Positions 13,305 through 25,576 of a DNA stretch of 64,000 nt are shown in pieces. A program made the translations under genes and the position numbers. Location of the stretch: positions 930,001-994,000 of the forward strand of contig BLAL01000208.1 of assembly GCA_015698045.1 (NCBI GenBank), read 5' to 3'. The notes under the pieces were generated by a model, which made no database searches, was not told the DNA's origin, and was given only the letters and a program-made list of their open reading frames with translations. Positions within the stretch are counted from its first letter, which is position 1. Each line of letters begins with the position of its first letter. The stretch comes from Rhizophagus clarus. Lineage: Eukaryota > Glomeromycota > Glomeromycetes > Glomerales > Glomeraceae.

Positions 13305-13439
13305 AGTAAAACATATTACTAATATTTTATTCTATTTTTTAAACGCATATAATTTGATAAAAATTCCAATAATACTTTTTTTTAAAAAATATTTTTTTTT
13401 CAATAAAACTATAAAAAATTAATTTTTTTTTATGTTTAG

Positions 13440-14590
13440 GATATCTCTTGAACTTGAAACTACTTGAAATTTGGCCTTTTGGATACCTGACATAGAAATA
13501 TAAACAGAAATATAAGTAGAATGGAAAGTGAGAGGGAATTTTTTGAATTGGAAATGTTACTAACTTTCCCTTTCCTTTTTTATTTTTAAGAGCTTTCAAC
13601 TGTGACCTATTAGATACCAGAAAGATGAATAGTGAGTATATATAGAATGGGAAGAAGAATGGTATTTTTTAAAAAATTGGAAATGTTACTAAAGTTCCCT
13701 TTCTTGTTTTTTCTTTAGGGACATAGACTCTAGCATTTTGGATATTGGGCTTTAGCAGAAATGTAAATATAGTAATTAAATGAGATAGGCCTTTTTTTGA
13801 TTTAAGAATATTACTGACATTTTCTTTCTTTTTTTTTTTCTTTAGAGACACGGACTTCAGCCTCCTTTTGATACCAGATTTCAGTGGAAATGTAAGTAGA
13901 ATGGAGGGGAGATTCTTTTTTTGATTCAAGAACATTATTAATAATCCCTTTTTGTTTTTTTTTAGAGCAGGTTTCAGCTTCTTGGATATTGAGTTTTGGC
14001 AGAAATGTAAACATAGTGGTTGAATGTAGAGTTGCAATCCAGATATCCGCAGATAAACATATTTTGGCAATTATACATGAATTTAAATTAATAAAGACAA
14101 GAATTTTTTTGAGATATCTTTTAAGACAATATCTCAAGGTGTAATATAGAAAAATTAAAAATTTCATTATTAATAAAAAAAAAGAAAAATCCTATTCAGA
14201 TTGAATTTTTCATCTGTCAGATGAATTTTCAATCTGAATTGAATTTCTCTTTAATTTTATATTTGGAAAAGGCTTTAAATCTATTATGTTATGAAATATA
14301 ATCTTAATGGTATACTCAAAAAAAAAAAATCCTTATTTTTATTTATTAAATATGTGTACAATTGTCAAAATGTGTTCATCTGCGGATATCCAGATTGCAA
14401 CACTAGTTGAATGAGAGGGGCCTTCTTTTGATTTGGAACATTACTGATGGGTTTTTTCCTTTTTTTTCTTTAGGGATGTAAACTTTAGCCTTTCTTTGAT
14501 ACCAGACTTCAGTAGGAATGTAAATAGAATAGAGGAAAGGTTTTTTTTTTTTTCTTTAAGATACTTGGATTTGTGTTTTTTAGCAATTAC
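13440..14590 (+). repeat. Tandem mini-exon-like array B
   Basis: About seven units, each a T-rich tract ending in TTTAG, an exon-like segment of 41-46 nt, then GTAAGT or GTAAAT. Read segments: 13719-13762 (44 nt), 13846-13891 (46 nt, perfect GTAAGT), 13966-14006 (41 nt) and 14474-14519 (46 nt). Segments share TTTGGATATTG and TTTCAG..GAAAT words and the intervening parts share GATTCAAGAACATTA. Spacing is near 120 bp. One unit is interrupted by a hAT MITE. Unit sequence is unrelated to array A but the plan is the same. Confidence 0.6.
14027..14405. mobile_element. hAT-type MITE (TAGNGTTGCAATC termini)
   Basis: Terminal inverted repeats of about 75 bp start TAGAGTTGCAATCCAGATAT on the left and TAGTGTTGCAATCTGGATAT on the right. 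Perfect 8-bp target duplication GTTGAATG at 14019-14026 and 14406-14413. Non-coding, 379 bp. The TAG..GTTGCAA start and 8-bp duplication are typical of hAT. Confidence 0.88.
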
Positions 14591-14822
14591 CTATCAGTAC
14601 TAGAATTTGGAATTCTGAACAAGAAATATTAAGATAAAAAGAAGGAAAGTAATTTATTAAAAAATGTTTTTAATATTTCTTTTCATTTTCCTTTGCAAAT
14701 ATCCACTTATATTTGAACAGTGAATTTTATATAAATAGCATATATTATATATTATAATTAAAAGTATAAAATAGTATATATAATGTTTATAAATGATTAT
14801 AAAAGTAATAAAAAATTAATGC

Positions 14823-14966
14823 TTGGCGATATAATTGAACAGTCTGTGAGGGTTTATCCTTCAGATAGGAGCAGTTTCTAGGTTAAATTATATAGATTAT
14901 TATGTAATCCATTAATTTTCAATAAAGATTTCTGCATTATCAACGCCAAAAAAAAAAAAAATAAAA
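14823..14966 (+). mobile_element. Short SINE-like retroposon
   Basis: A 144-bp insert ending in an A-rich tail after CAACGCC, flanked by 16-bp direct repeats AATAAAAAATTAATGC at 14807-14822 and 14967-14982. Contains an AATAAA-like signal (TTCAATAAAGATTT). The repeats plus tail indicate LINE-type retroposition. It could be a SINE, a 3'-end fragment or a retrocopied RNA; no tRNA-like promoter boxes are recognised. Confidence 0.7.
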
Positions 14967-14982
14967 AATAAAAAATTAATGC

Positions 14983-15431
14983 ATATCAGCAGATTTGTTT
15001 TCTTATAATCAACATAATTTTATGATATGGATCACATGACAATATTAAATATGTTTGAAAGTATATAAAAATTCCTATATTGCATAAAATTAGATAAATG
15101 TAAATTAAATAATTTTATAAAATTTATCATAAAAAAAAAATTTTTTTAATAATATTCAGAGGCGTAAATACATTTATATTCATAGTTACTGTAACTATAT
15201 AAATTTTTATTTTACTCTTTATTTTATTAAAGTACATTTACTTTCTAAATTCTAATAATATACATTAAAATTACTATACAGGTGAGAAATGGGTTTTTTG
15301 TTAGTGAAATGGGTTTTTTGGCATCTATTTTACATTGAATATTTTAAGTTTCGCAAATGTAAATTTTTTACTCAACTTATTATTTAGTCAAATGACAGTC
15401 TATCAAGTGACTTTTTAGTATTACAGATTAG
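14983..15431. other. AT-rich spacer
   Basis: No gene seen. Contains CATATCAGCAGATTTGTTT near its start, whose inverted partner lies at about 17950-17970, so it may be one arm of a larger inverted structure. Confidence 0.3.
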
Positions 15432-15439
15432 ATTTGAGT

Positions 15440-17893
15440 CAGCGCAGAAAATCTATTATAATTTAACCAGTTTTTTTGGTAAATTTATGATAAAACCAGT
15501 AAAATCTTACAATCTCAGAATTGTTCCAGTCATGGCGCAGCAGATTTCCAGAATATTTTGTAAATACCGGAAATTTCATTTGATAAATTTATTTCGCAAA
15601 AAAAGTATTTTATCTTTATTTTATTATTCCAGTAATTTATTACAATACGATTATTTAAAGCCAGTACGTCTTTTCTGGCTACTCCAGATTGTATATGCAC
15701 GATTATAATTAAACTCCTTACTTTCTGGCCCTTTCAAAAAAACGTGCATTAATAAATCCAACATATTTGTAGCTAATGAATTCCTGTCTTTTGTTTTAAT
15801 TTTATTCTGTCTACTGAAACCATGTTCACATTCTACACTTGAAAAAGGAATACAATAAACTATTTGAATTAACTTGATAATATTCAGAAATACATCAATA
15901 TAATCTTGTATTAATAGAAGAAGTATTACCTCTATGTCATTAGAAGCAAAATTATTGGTAATAATCATTTTAAACATTGCCCATTCTTCTCTGCATTTGT
16001 TAATATCAAAAATCGCAGATAACTGAATATTATTATGAAAATTAGGACATTCATAATATTTTAATACGTTTCCTAATTCATTATCTCCAAACCATAATAG
16101 TTCCTGAGATTCTTTTGGCCATTCACGCGAATTTAATATTTTCATGAAAGTAAATAATTGCCAAGTAGGAAATCTTTGCTGGAGTTCATTAATAATACTT
16201 GTTGAATATTCAAGTATATCCATTGTAAAATCATCATAATCTTGTTCAATAAATGAAAGAACATTATCCATATATTTTATTAAAGAATTTCCAAATGGGT
16301 TAGTTTCATCAATAAACGCTCAAACTTTTTGTCTGAATCTTTGATTTTGATCTAATAGAATATATTCTTTTTGAATAGAATTGATTGTAGCCTGTATCAT
16401 GGGATCAATATCAGAAAATTTTAAATTTCTTTTTTGTAGAAATTTACTTAATTGCGTTACATGCTCTAAAATATCATAAAAATAATACAAAAATGCAAGA
16501 ATTCTCCAAGATGTTAGCTGTTCATATAATTCCCTTCCATCCTTATTTTTTGATTCTTTAAAAATCCTAAGTAATGCAGGAATCGAATTACAGACATTTT
16601 TAATAGCATCATACCATGCGAGTCATCGTATCTTATACAACTTTTTTATTTTTAAAATTGGACCTTCCAAAAGATTCTGAATTTCTCGCAATTGTTGAAT
16701 ATGTGAGCATGAATTTTTAAAATAATTATAAATTTTTCTAACCAAGGATTCAATTTCTTCATAAAATCTAAGTTTTTTCTTTGCATCTTTATATGCTAGA
16801 GCCAATCTGTGAGCTACACAATGATTAACAATTAAAGGATAAGTGCAAATTCTAGAAAGCTTTGCGGCCACTCCTTCATTTTTTCTTAACATAACTGAAG
16901 CACCATCAGAAGCAAATGCCACAAGTTTAGGCAAGATTTTTCTTTTTTCAAAAATATTGATTAAAACTTTTGTAATGCCTTCTGCATTGCAACTGGTTAA
17001 AGGTACAATGCACAAAAAACGTGTCTTTAAAATTCCTTTTCTTGTTACATACGAAACATATATATTTAAATGTTTTGTTGTAGTAATATCCGTGCTTTCA
17101 TCAAACATCACACCAAATGCCATAACATTAGATAATTCATCCCAGATTTCTTCTTTAATAGTATCAGACATTGCTTCCAAAAATTCATGTTCTGAAATAT
17201 GTAATAGTACCATCTAAAAGATTTGGTGAATTTGATTCTTTTATTAATTCAACAATAGATGGTAAAAGTTTAAGAGGTAAATTTTTTTTGCTAGGAAATA
17301 AACAGCCCGCATTATACCAATAATATGATTTGTATTTGCATCAGAAAAAAAATGTACTTTTTGTAATAATTTCATTTGTATTCTGGCTTTTTCTAGTTTC
17401 TCCGCATCTTTATGATCTTCAGTATTTGTATGTTCTTTAATTGCTGATTTTCTTGAAATATTCATTGCTCCTTCTGTAGCAAATTTATTTTTCTTTTTAT
17501 GCCGCATACATAATGTACAATACATTCTTTTGTTAATTTCATCATAGCGTAATCAAGAAAATTCAACTAACCATTTGGATTTAAATGTTTTTTCATGAAT
17601 ACGGGGTTTTTTAACATCTTTATTTGAATTATCTTCATCTTCAGATATTTGATCTTCTCGAAATATATCATTTTTATTAATTCTTTTATGTTCAAAGCCA
17701 TATTGTAATAGCGACATTGTAAAAATTATAAAAAAAAAGATAAAAGATTATCTTATTTATTTGGTAATACAATATAAAACCAGAATTTTTTTTTAATTCC
17801 GGTCACATATACCGGTTAAAAAAATAAATCGCCAGAATTTTTATCTTTAACTGGAATTTTTCCAAAATTTTTTCAAGATTTTTTTCCACGCTG
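15440..17893 (-). mobile_element. hAT DNA transposon (autonomous type, decayed), hAT-1
   Basis: Termini CAGCGCAGAAAATCT (left) and CAGCGTGGAAAAAAATCT (right, inverted) with an 8-bp target duplication ATTTGAGT/GTTTGAGT (15432-15439 and 17894-17901, 7 of 8 match). The 2.45-kb element contains one minus-strand hAT transposase gene filling most of it. The terminus type, duplication length and coding content agree. Confidence 0.88.
15651..17717 (-). pseudogene. hAT transposase (hAT-1)
   Basis: Starts MSLLQYGFEHKRI at 17717. Domains in order: TTF/BED-like zinc finger (YCTLCMRHKK...H near 17525-17400), RNase-H-like core with MFDESTDITTTKHLNIYVSY (about 17130-17060) and FASDGASVM, NHCVAHRLAL, and the C-terminal dimerisation region IPFSSVECEHGFSRQNKIK (about 15860-15800). 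Resembles ZNF862/KIAA1586-like hAT proteins. Broken: TGA stands where Trp is expected at about 17563 (EFS-stop-LRYD) and 16622 (IR-stop-LAWYDA), another TGA at about 16321, and one or two frameshifts lie near 17210-17290. Otherwise close to full length (about 690 codons). Confidence 0.85.
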
Positions 17894-17989
17894 GTTTGAG
17901 TAATAGAAATTATGAAAATCATCAAAATTTAGTAATTAATGTAAGGTAAACAAATCTGCCGATATGTAGTGTTTATTATTAATAATATA

Positions 17990-19168
17990 CAGTGGGCATC
18001 AAAACAAACGCACCAAAATTTTTTAAAGTTGTTAATTATTCTTATTAAATCAGTTTAAATCCAATTAAAATAAAATTTAAAATATAAATAATATATGATA
18101 TAAACTATTAAAAAACAGAAAATTCAATATAAATTCATTAATTAGTTTTTTAATTATTTAACATTAAACCAAAAAAACTTGGTGCTTTTGTTTTGCTACT
18201 TTTTAAAATTTTTAAAAAATCAAAATTTTTACAAAATTGTATTATGATTTTATAATAAAAAAATGTAAAATTAATTATTAAATAGCTTAAATTATTGATT
18301 AAAATTAAAAAAAATTAATACTTTTTAATAATAAATTAATTTATTTATTTAATAAATATAGTTAAAAATTATTATAAAACATATAAGATTTACAATTTTT
18401 TAGTATAAGGTTTTTTTTGAATAAAATTAGATCAAAGATTTTTATAATAAAATAACACTAAATTTTAGATTCTCCTAGTTAAAGAAAATATGCGAAAAAA
18501 AACTGCATTTGCAACAGACCTCTAGTTAGTAAGAAATTGCTTGTTAAAAAATGGTAATGATTTTCATTTTACATATAGAAATGATTTTCACTATATGTAA
18601 AATGAAAATCATTACTATTTTTTAACTAATGATTTCTTATTAACTAGAGGTCTGTTGTAAATATAGTTTTTTTCGTATATTCCCCTTAACTAGAAGAATC
18701 TAAAATTTAGTGTTATTTTATTATAAAAATCTTTGATCTAATTTTATTCAAAAAAAACCTTATACTAAAAAATTGTAAATTTTATATGTTTTATAATAAT
18801 TATTTATTAAATAAATAAATTAATTTATTATTAAAAAGTATTGATTTTTTTAATTTTAATCAATAATTTAAGTTATTTAATAATTAATTTTACATTTTTT
18901 TATTATAAAATCATAATACAATTTTGTAAAAATTTTGATTTTTTAAAAATTTTAAAAAGTAGCAAAACAAAAGCACCAAGTTTTTTTGGTTTAATGTTAA
19001 ATAATTAAAAAACTAATTAATGAATTTATATTGAATTTTCTGTTTTTTAATAGTTTATATCATATATTATTTATATTTTAAATTTTATTTTAATTGGATT
19101 TAAACTGATTTAATAAGAACAATTAACAAATTTAAAAAATTTTGGTGCGTTTGTTTTGATGCCCACTG
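17990..19168. mobile_element. Mariner/Tc1-like foldback element (1.18-kb palindrome)
   Basis: Starts CAGTGGGCATCAAAACAAAC and ends with its exact inverse, flanked by TA on both sides (17988-17989 and 19169-19170). The two arms (about 590 bp each) match almost base for base to the centre near 18580, where AAATGATTTTCA and its inverse meet. Non-coding. TA duplication and CAGTGGGC-type ends suggest Tc1/mariner mobilisation. Confidence 0.85.
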
Positions 19169-19199
19169 TATATTACTTATTATAAATGCATTATATTTA

Positions 19200-21101
19200 C
19201 CTTCCATCATGATAAAACATCAGTTTTATTAGAAATAACTGGTTCTTTAAAATATGACACAAGTTCATCACTTTTAGCTTTTCGTTTTCTGAAAATATAT
19301 GAAAGAAAATCATCATCTGCATTATCAAAAGATTCTATATCTAAATTATTATTTTTATAAGTATTATTCCAAATTTCTGTAACTTTTGCTTGTACTTGTG
19401 AAATAAATGTGGATTTCTATTTATTTTCTATAACTTTAAACATAAATCTATAACTATTATTTTATTATTTAAATAATTAATAATTAAAGTTTTAAAAATA
19501 AGCATTTTTATATAAATAAACTAACTGTCGCAATAGTATACACCTGTCTATTAGAGGTTAAGTAATAATCTAAAACTTTTTTCTTTACTTTTGTAGCTGC
19601 ATTTTTAATTTCTTCAAGTGTATTTTCATCTGCAATTACAATATTAAGCATAGTTATTAGATAATTATAAACTGGAATACTAAATGAAAGGGTGGGATAA
19701 AGTTGTCCTGTAATAAAATCTGAACTTTTCTTGAAATACTGCATATAAAATATGAAATTATTAAAAAAATTATACAATATATAATATTAGTTAATAAATT
19801 ATAAATCTGCATTAATTTATGAATTTCATTAATAATAATTCATTTATTATCTGCAAATTTATATTTTACAAGATCTTTATCTGTTAATGCAGCATTATAA
19901 AGAGCTTTTTTAAGTTTTAAAGCTCTTTTAAGCATTAATTCTGTGGAATTTCACCATATAATAATATTTGAAATTAGTTCTAATTCTGAAAGGTTTGTAG
20001 CTACACATTATTTATAAAAGTGTTCATGTCATTGTGGTAATACATGAATTTTAACCACTAATTTTTGTAACTTTAATATGAAATTTTAGTATATATAAAT
20101 ATTAATAATAGCATTTTTATATAAATTATAAACTTACTTTATATACAATACTTAATGATTCATTAGATTCTTCTTTCACCTGACTTTCTTCAATTTCATC
20201 AAGATTATTCAAGTCAAATTCATAAATTCAGGTGCTTTTTTAGCTGATAGGTTAATAATATGTACAAGATATCAAACATGTTGATTACTTGGATCAAAAT
20301 TAATATTTTTTTCAAATAAAAAAATAGATAATTTTTTTAACATAACATTTATATTTGCAGCATTATCACAACTAATTGCTAAAAACTAAATAATATAAAT
20401 TAATTCTAAAAATATAAAATAATGTCAAATAATTTTAGTTTATATTTTATATATCTTTGTTATAATATTAAAATCTTGAAGAACATCAAAAAATTTGTTT
20501 GCAAGATTTTCTTTAGAATAAGAACCTGATAAAAGACAAAAATCTAAAGTAGAACACTTTAAATTCCATTCTTTATCAATCCAATGAACTGAAATCCTAA
20601 GGAATAGAAGTTGGTTTTTACTTGTCTATGTATCTAAAGTGAATGAAAGTAAACTAGAAGCCTCTTATGATTCGTTAATTTATTGATATAGGAATTAATA
20701 TTTATAATATTTTAATTATTATTTATTAAAATATACTAACCTGTAATATACATTGAACGATTCCTATGTTCAAAATTAACATTTAAATCTCTTTGCAGAG
20801 TATCAGCTGAAGAAATATTTGCTATTGGATTTAAGTATAATATCATTTTATAAAATTTTTGACTTTCTACAACAATAAATAGTTGGTCGCCTGTAACTAT
20901 CTAATAAAGTAAATTTTTTTTAAATTCCTGTTAAGTAAATGTATTATTATCATTATTTTAACCTGATACTTTTTCCTCTTTTTCTTCACAAACTGTTGGA
21001 TGAACTCCTTGAATATGCCTCTAAAGTGTTGTTGTAAATTTATTTACAACATCCTTTCTATTATATAAAAAATAGTCAGATTATAATTGTAATAATTAAA
21101 A
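19200..21101 (-). pseudogene. hAT transposase (hAT-2), C-terminal and middle parts
   Basis: Read on the minus strand: BED-finger end RHIQGVHPTVCEEKEEKV (about 21030-20970), DNAANINVML block (about 20370), YPTLSFSIPVYNYLITML (about 19700-19650) with ATKVKKKVLDYYLTS, and the C-terminal YFKEPVISNKTDVLS-stop-WKV (about 19250-19200). This is the Ac-like hAT layout. Many stops and frameshifts; the one in DVLS-stop-WKV is TGA where hAT proteins have Trp. The N-terminus is separated by Plavaka copy 2 and continues at 27857-28027. Element termini were not found. Confidence 0.75.
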
Positions 21102-21239
21102 AATACATCAGGAAATTTTTTCAGAAGATATACATCGATAATTATCACTTTATCGATAAATATCGTATTTATAAATCGATGGTCAACATAATGTGATAAT
21201 ATTCGATAATTATCTCACAATTATACAACGATATTTAAC

Positions 21240-21700
21240 TTTTTCTAAAATAATCGTACTGATAATTTGCATTATTGAAAATAATCTTGACGATGATTTG
21301 CGATGTTGGCAATTATTGAAAATAATCGCACTGATAATTTGCGATGTCGACAGTTATTGAAAATAATCGCACTGATAATTTGCGATATTGACAATTATCG
21401 AAAATAATCTCAACGATGATTTGCGATATTGACAATTATCAAAAATAATCTCAACGATGATTTGCGATATTGACAATTATCAAAAATAATCGCACTGATA
21501 ATTTGCGATGTCGACAGTTATTGAAAATAATCGCACTGATAATTTGCGATATTGACAGTTATCGAAAATAATCGCACTGATAATTTGCGATATTGACAAT
21601 TATCAAAAATAATCTCAACGATGATTTGCGATATTGACAATTATCAAAAATAATCTCAACAATGATTTGCGATATTGACAATTATCAAAAATAATCAAGT
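21240..21700. repeat. Subterminal tandem repeats of Plavaka copy 2
   Basis: About ten 46-bp units alternating AATAATCTCAACGATGATTT and AATAATCGCACTGATAATTT variants, each followed by GCGATATTGACAATTAT. More units than in copy 1, so the array has expanded or contracted since the copies parted. Confidence 0.75.
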
Positions 21701-21793
21701 TAAATCCATTATTTATTGTTTCATTAATAAATCATAAAACGCACTCATATATAAATGAATACTAAGAATATTAATCTAATTTCATTTTACACC

Positions 21794-24625
21794 TTAAAAA
21801 ATATACGTATTAACAAAATATTCATTTTCACAGTTATTTCTTGGTATAATGTGAACTGACATATCAACTGAATCTAAGTAAACACATGTATATTGATCAG
21901 TTAGCCATAATCTTGGACAGTCATATATGATCTCTTCTTCTTGTACTTCTTCATACCATCGTAACAAAGCAAGATTTACTGGCTCTTTTAAACATTTTGC
22001 AGAAAATTCCAATAATAAAAGTGCCTAAATTTAATTCAGTTAATAACATGTCATTATGACAAAAATCTTAATAAAAAATTTTAAGCATATCATACCTTTC
22101 CATACCACGCAGTTTCTTCGGAAGAGACTACTACATCACTCAACCATTCATTACCATAAAAGGTTCCTGCTGTTCGGATAATATCAGTTGATTCAACAGC
22201 TACACTAGAATATATTTTAAAATGCCCAGATTCATAATCATATTCTAACTCATTTTCCGTCAAAAACTCTTCAAAACCTGCATGAAGGTTATCAAACCCT
22301 TCTTTATACAGATGATGGATATCGGTGTCTTGTTTTATTTTAGAAACTGTTGTTTCAATTTCAGTAAATTTGAACTCCCATAAAAGATTTCGAAATCCAC
22401 TAGATCTCCTTATCGTAGGTTTTTTTTGTTTCAAGGCTAAATATTGACGTCGCACCTATCATATCAAATTTAAATTAATCGATTAAAATAGATTATGATG
22501 AAACAGATCATATAACATTACCGTAGTTAACATTTGTGGAACATAATTTCTTTTATTTGTCATTCGATATGGAGTTTTAATGCTCTTCTTATGCAAAGTT
22601 TCATATGTTTCTGTAAACATCCCATTCATCGAACCATAAAGTCAAATTGACGGAATTACATGATAACGAAGCACGTGAAGTTTAGGTATTTTACAGCGAC
22701 TTGGAGAATATTCGACAAATATCGTTACAAATTCTTGACAGAATTCAGTTATTAACGTCTAGTAATAGTAGTAATAAATTTTTAAAAAACTGAAATTAAA
22801 TACTAATTAAAGATTTGGTTTAGAATTAATAATCGATATTTACCTCTAATTCTGTTAACTTAGTATCCGTAAATGACTCCTGACGCAACTTCATATACAT
22901 TACCAAATATTTATGAAAAATGTTGCACAGTCTCTTACATGGTATTCCACCTTCTTTATAATCATCGTATAAATTATCTATAACGAAAATAATCACTTTC
23001 ATTATATTACGATAATCATTGGCAGTAAATTTAGATATATTTTCCAATCTGTTTTTTAATATTATTAAGCCTGGATATCGTGGGATTGCGCACAATCTGT
23101 GATCCATATCTTTTACTGCTCTATTGCTGACCTTTCGGTGTAACAATTCACGAGTAAATTCTATGAGATACTTTGTTACTCCAAGGTCAAGTAAATGAAT
23201 ACGATCTGGAGCAGTCGCCTCATAAATATTAAAATCGTCAAAATCCCAAAAATAATTAAACTCCTTATGAATCGAAAATTCACTTGCTTGATTCTCACTA
23301 ATAGCTAGTTTCATCTTTTCTGGAGTTCGTAAATCAATATGAGATAATGCCATATTATTAAGATCTTTGTTATTTATCAAGCAATAATAACATGATCGTT
23401 TAGAAGTTGATGGAAGATATGTTGCGGTAAATGCTCCTGCTTCTGCCATATCAGCAAGGATAACCGATAATTTTGGTGTAAATGGATGTATTTTATTTTG
23501 AACAACTAAATACATATCATTTTGATTCATTATCGGCGATAATAATATTTGGAGACATCTCTGAAAAATGAATCTCTGTAATCTTCGGAAAGACTCAGAA
23601 TTCCTTGTAGTATCATCTTTTGCTTTCAATTTTGGCAAATAACCAACAAGTACTTTAGCGTTAGGTTTATTTCGCTGCCAATTTGGTATATTTCCGAGTG
23701 AAATATATATAGGATGTTTAGAAGTTTTGCCCAGATGATCACAAGTTGTGGAATCAGTGTAGATTATTATCGATAATAATTTGTTATCGACAGGAATTTT
23801 ATTTTCCGTGATATACCACCAATTACTTTCGAATTGTTCACCATAAGTCTTAATCAATGTATTGTGATTTTTATACTTAAAAACAAATTCTTCATTCATT
23901 TCAGATTGAAGAAGCAGAACTTTAATTCCATGAATTATCGGTTGATAATAAAAAGAATAATTTTTATCCTGGAATTTCGTGATAAGGACTTTTTTGAATT
24001 TCATATAAGGAAATTCGTTAATATCAAGAAATCTACGACCTTCCTTAGTATTTATTGGTAATGGGTTTTTTTCGGCCTCTTGTCTGCTTTTATTGATTAA
24101 CTTAATTATCCTATCACCGCAAGAATTAGATAATTGATATTCCATAACAATTTCCATGAATTTACAATAAATGTCGTTCGGCCATTCAGTGTTAGGTGGA
24201 TGTATTTTGTCTCTTATTGCATTATCTAGTGTGGTCCCACAAAAATCTTCAGCATCGATAGATAACGAGTATGTTAAGTCAACTTCATTATCCTCATTAT
24301 CGTCGTCATCAAATTCACCACTTTTCTCATCTGAAATTTGTAAATTTTCATGAGATTCTACGGGTTGTTCTAATGTTATTTTTGATTCAGATTCGTCATC
24401 TTTCATTGAAAGATCATCATCCCAGAGACCGGATTCTTCATGATATGGCACTTTTGATACTTCTTTATCATCATCATCCCAGAGATCAGGTTCTTCGTGT
24501 GGCATGTTTGATTGAAAGGTTACTTCTTCATCTTCGTTAATATATTGATGCTTGTCTGAAATATGTCGTTTTAATGCATAAGTTGACGAAAAAGTACATG
24601 AACAATATGAACATTTATAGGTCAT
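21794..24625 (-). pseudogene. Plavaka-type transposase, copy 2 (nearly intact)
   Basis: Start chosen at the ATG at 24625 (MTYKCSYCSCTF), which opens the C2H2 finger directly and matches the start in copy 1. A long first exon of about 600 codons runs to about 22843 and holds the zinc finger, an acidic region (VPYHEESGLWDDD), SFYYQPIIHGIKVLL, LADMAEAGAFTATYLPSTSK, SCYYCLI and EATAPDRIHLLDLGVTKYL. It is followed by an intron with TTTCAG, a second exon with FTETYETLHKKSIKTPYRMT, a third starting VRRQYLALKQKKP, and a last one ending NCENEYFVNTYIF. One in-frame TGA near 22650 (PSI-stop-LYG), where Plavaka proteins usually have Arg, is present in both copies. Apart from it the gene looks whole. Role: cut-and-paste transposition. 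Confidence 0.85.
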
Positions 24626-25576
24626 TTTGAGTGATTTTAGTGATAGTGAACGGAACCAAATTTTATGAAAGTGAATTTGTTGCCTGAACAAAACTAGTAA
24701 AAACGGAATTTATTGCCTGAACAAAACCAAAAAACGATGTAATATATATATTTCATTATTTCAGCTTTATTAGTAGTAGACGACGATCAGTTTTATTAGT
24801 AAACAATACAGATATTTTAGACTTTTTTTAATTGTATTGTTGATCTATTTAATTTTTGAGTACAACAATTAAATATGCATCATTATATCTCGATTAATTG
24901 TATTGTTTTGTATTGTTAAATTTTCAAATAATTTATTTAATTTTGAGTAATTAAAAGAGATCGATACCATTTACTACTATGATTGGATATTTTCAGTTAA
25001 CTAATGTGCATTGTTACCGTATCCCTCGAATTTATTTACAAATAATTAATATGCATCGTTATCCCTCGAATTTATTTACAATTAACTAATATACATTGTT
25101 ATCCCTCGAATTTATTTAATTTTAGAGTACAATTAACTAATATGCGTCGTTATCCCTTGTTTAATCCATTTAATTTTGAGTACAATTAACTAATATGCAT
25201 CGTTATAATATTTTAATTATGCATTACAATTAATAACGCGTCGCTATAATAATTTAATTAGTATGCATTATAATTATTTACGCGTCACATCGAGTTTTAC
25301 TGATCTAAATAGTTTATCAAACTTTAGAAAAGTTTATATATAGGATACTTTTCCAACCTTTTTTTTAAACTTTTTTTATCTCTGATTTTACATTCAAATC
25401 TTCTTCAATCCTTTTTCGTCCGCTTCTTCTTCAATCCTTTTTCATCTGCTTCTTCTTCAATCCTTTTTCGTTTGCTCCTTTTTCCACTTTATACTAAATT
25501 TTTCTTCGCTCTTCTTTAGTCTAACCATTTATATCTTTCTTTTTTTACTAATTTGTTTCAAACCTTTTTTAAAAAA
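24626..25576. promoter_or_regulatory. Divergent intergenic region with iterated repeats (Plavaka copy 2)
   Basis: Inverted counterpart of the repeat-rich region in copy 1. Units with TTATCCCTCGAATTTATTTA and TAATATGCATCGTTAT recur between about 24830 and 25290. Near 25370-25470 there is a CTTCTTCAATCC repeat just upstream of the accessory gene. Confidence 0.5.

Noticed and set aside
15487-17893. TGA read as Trp (non-standard code)
   Set aside because: TGA sits at several Trp positions, but TAG and TAA also occur at expected Trp codons near 29230-29320, and TGA replaces CGA in Plavaka copies. Transition decay explains all cases.
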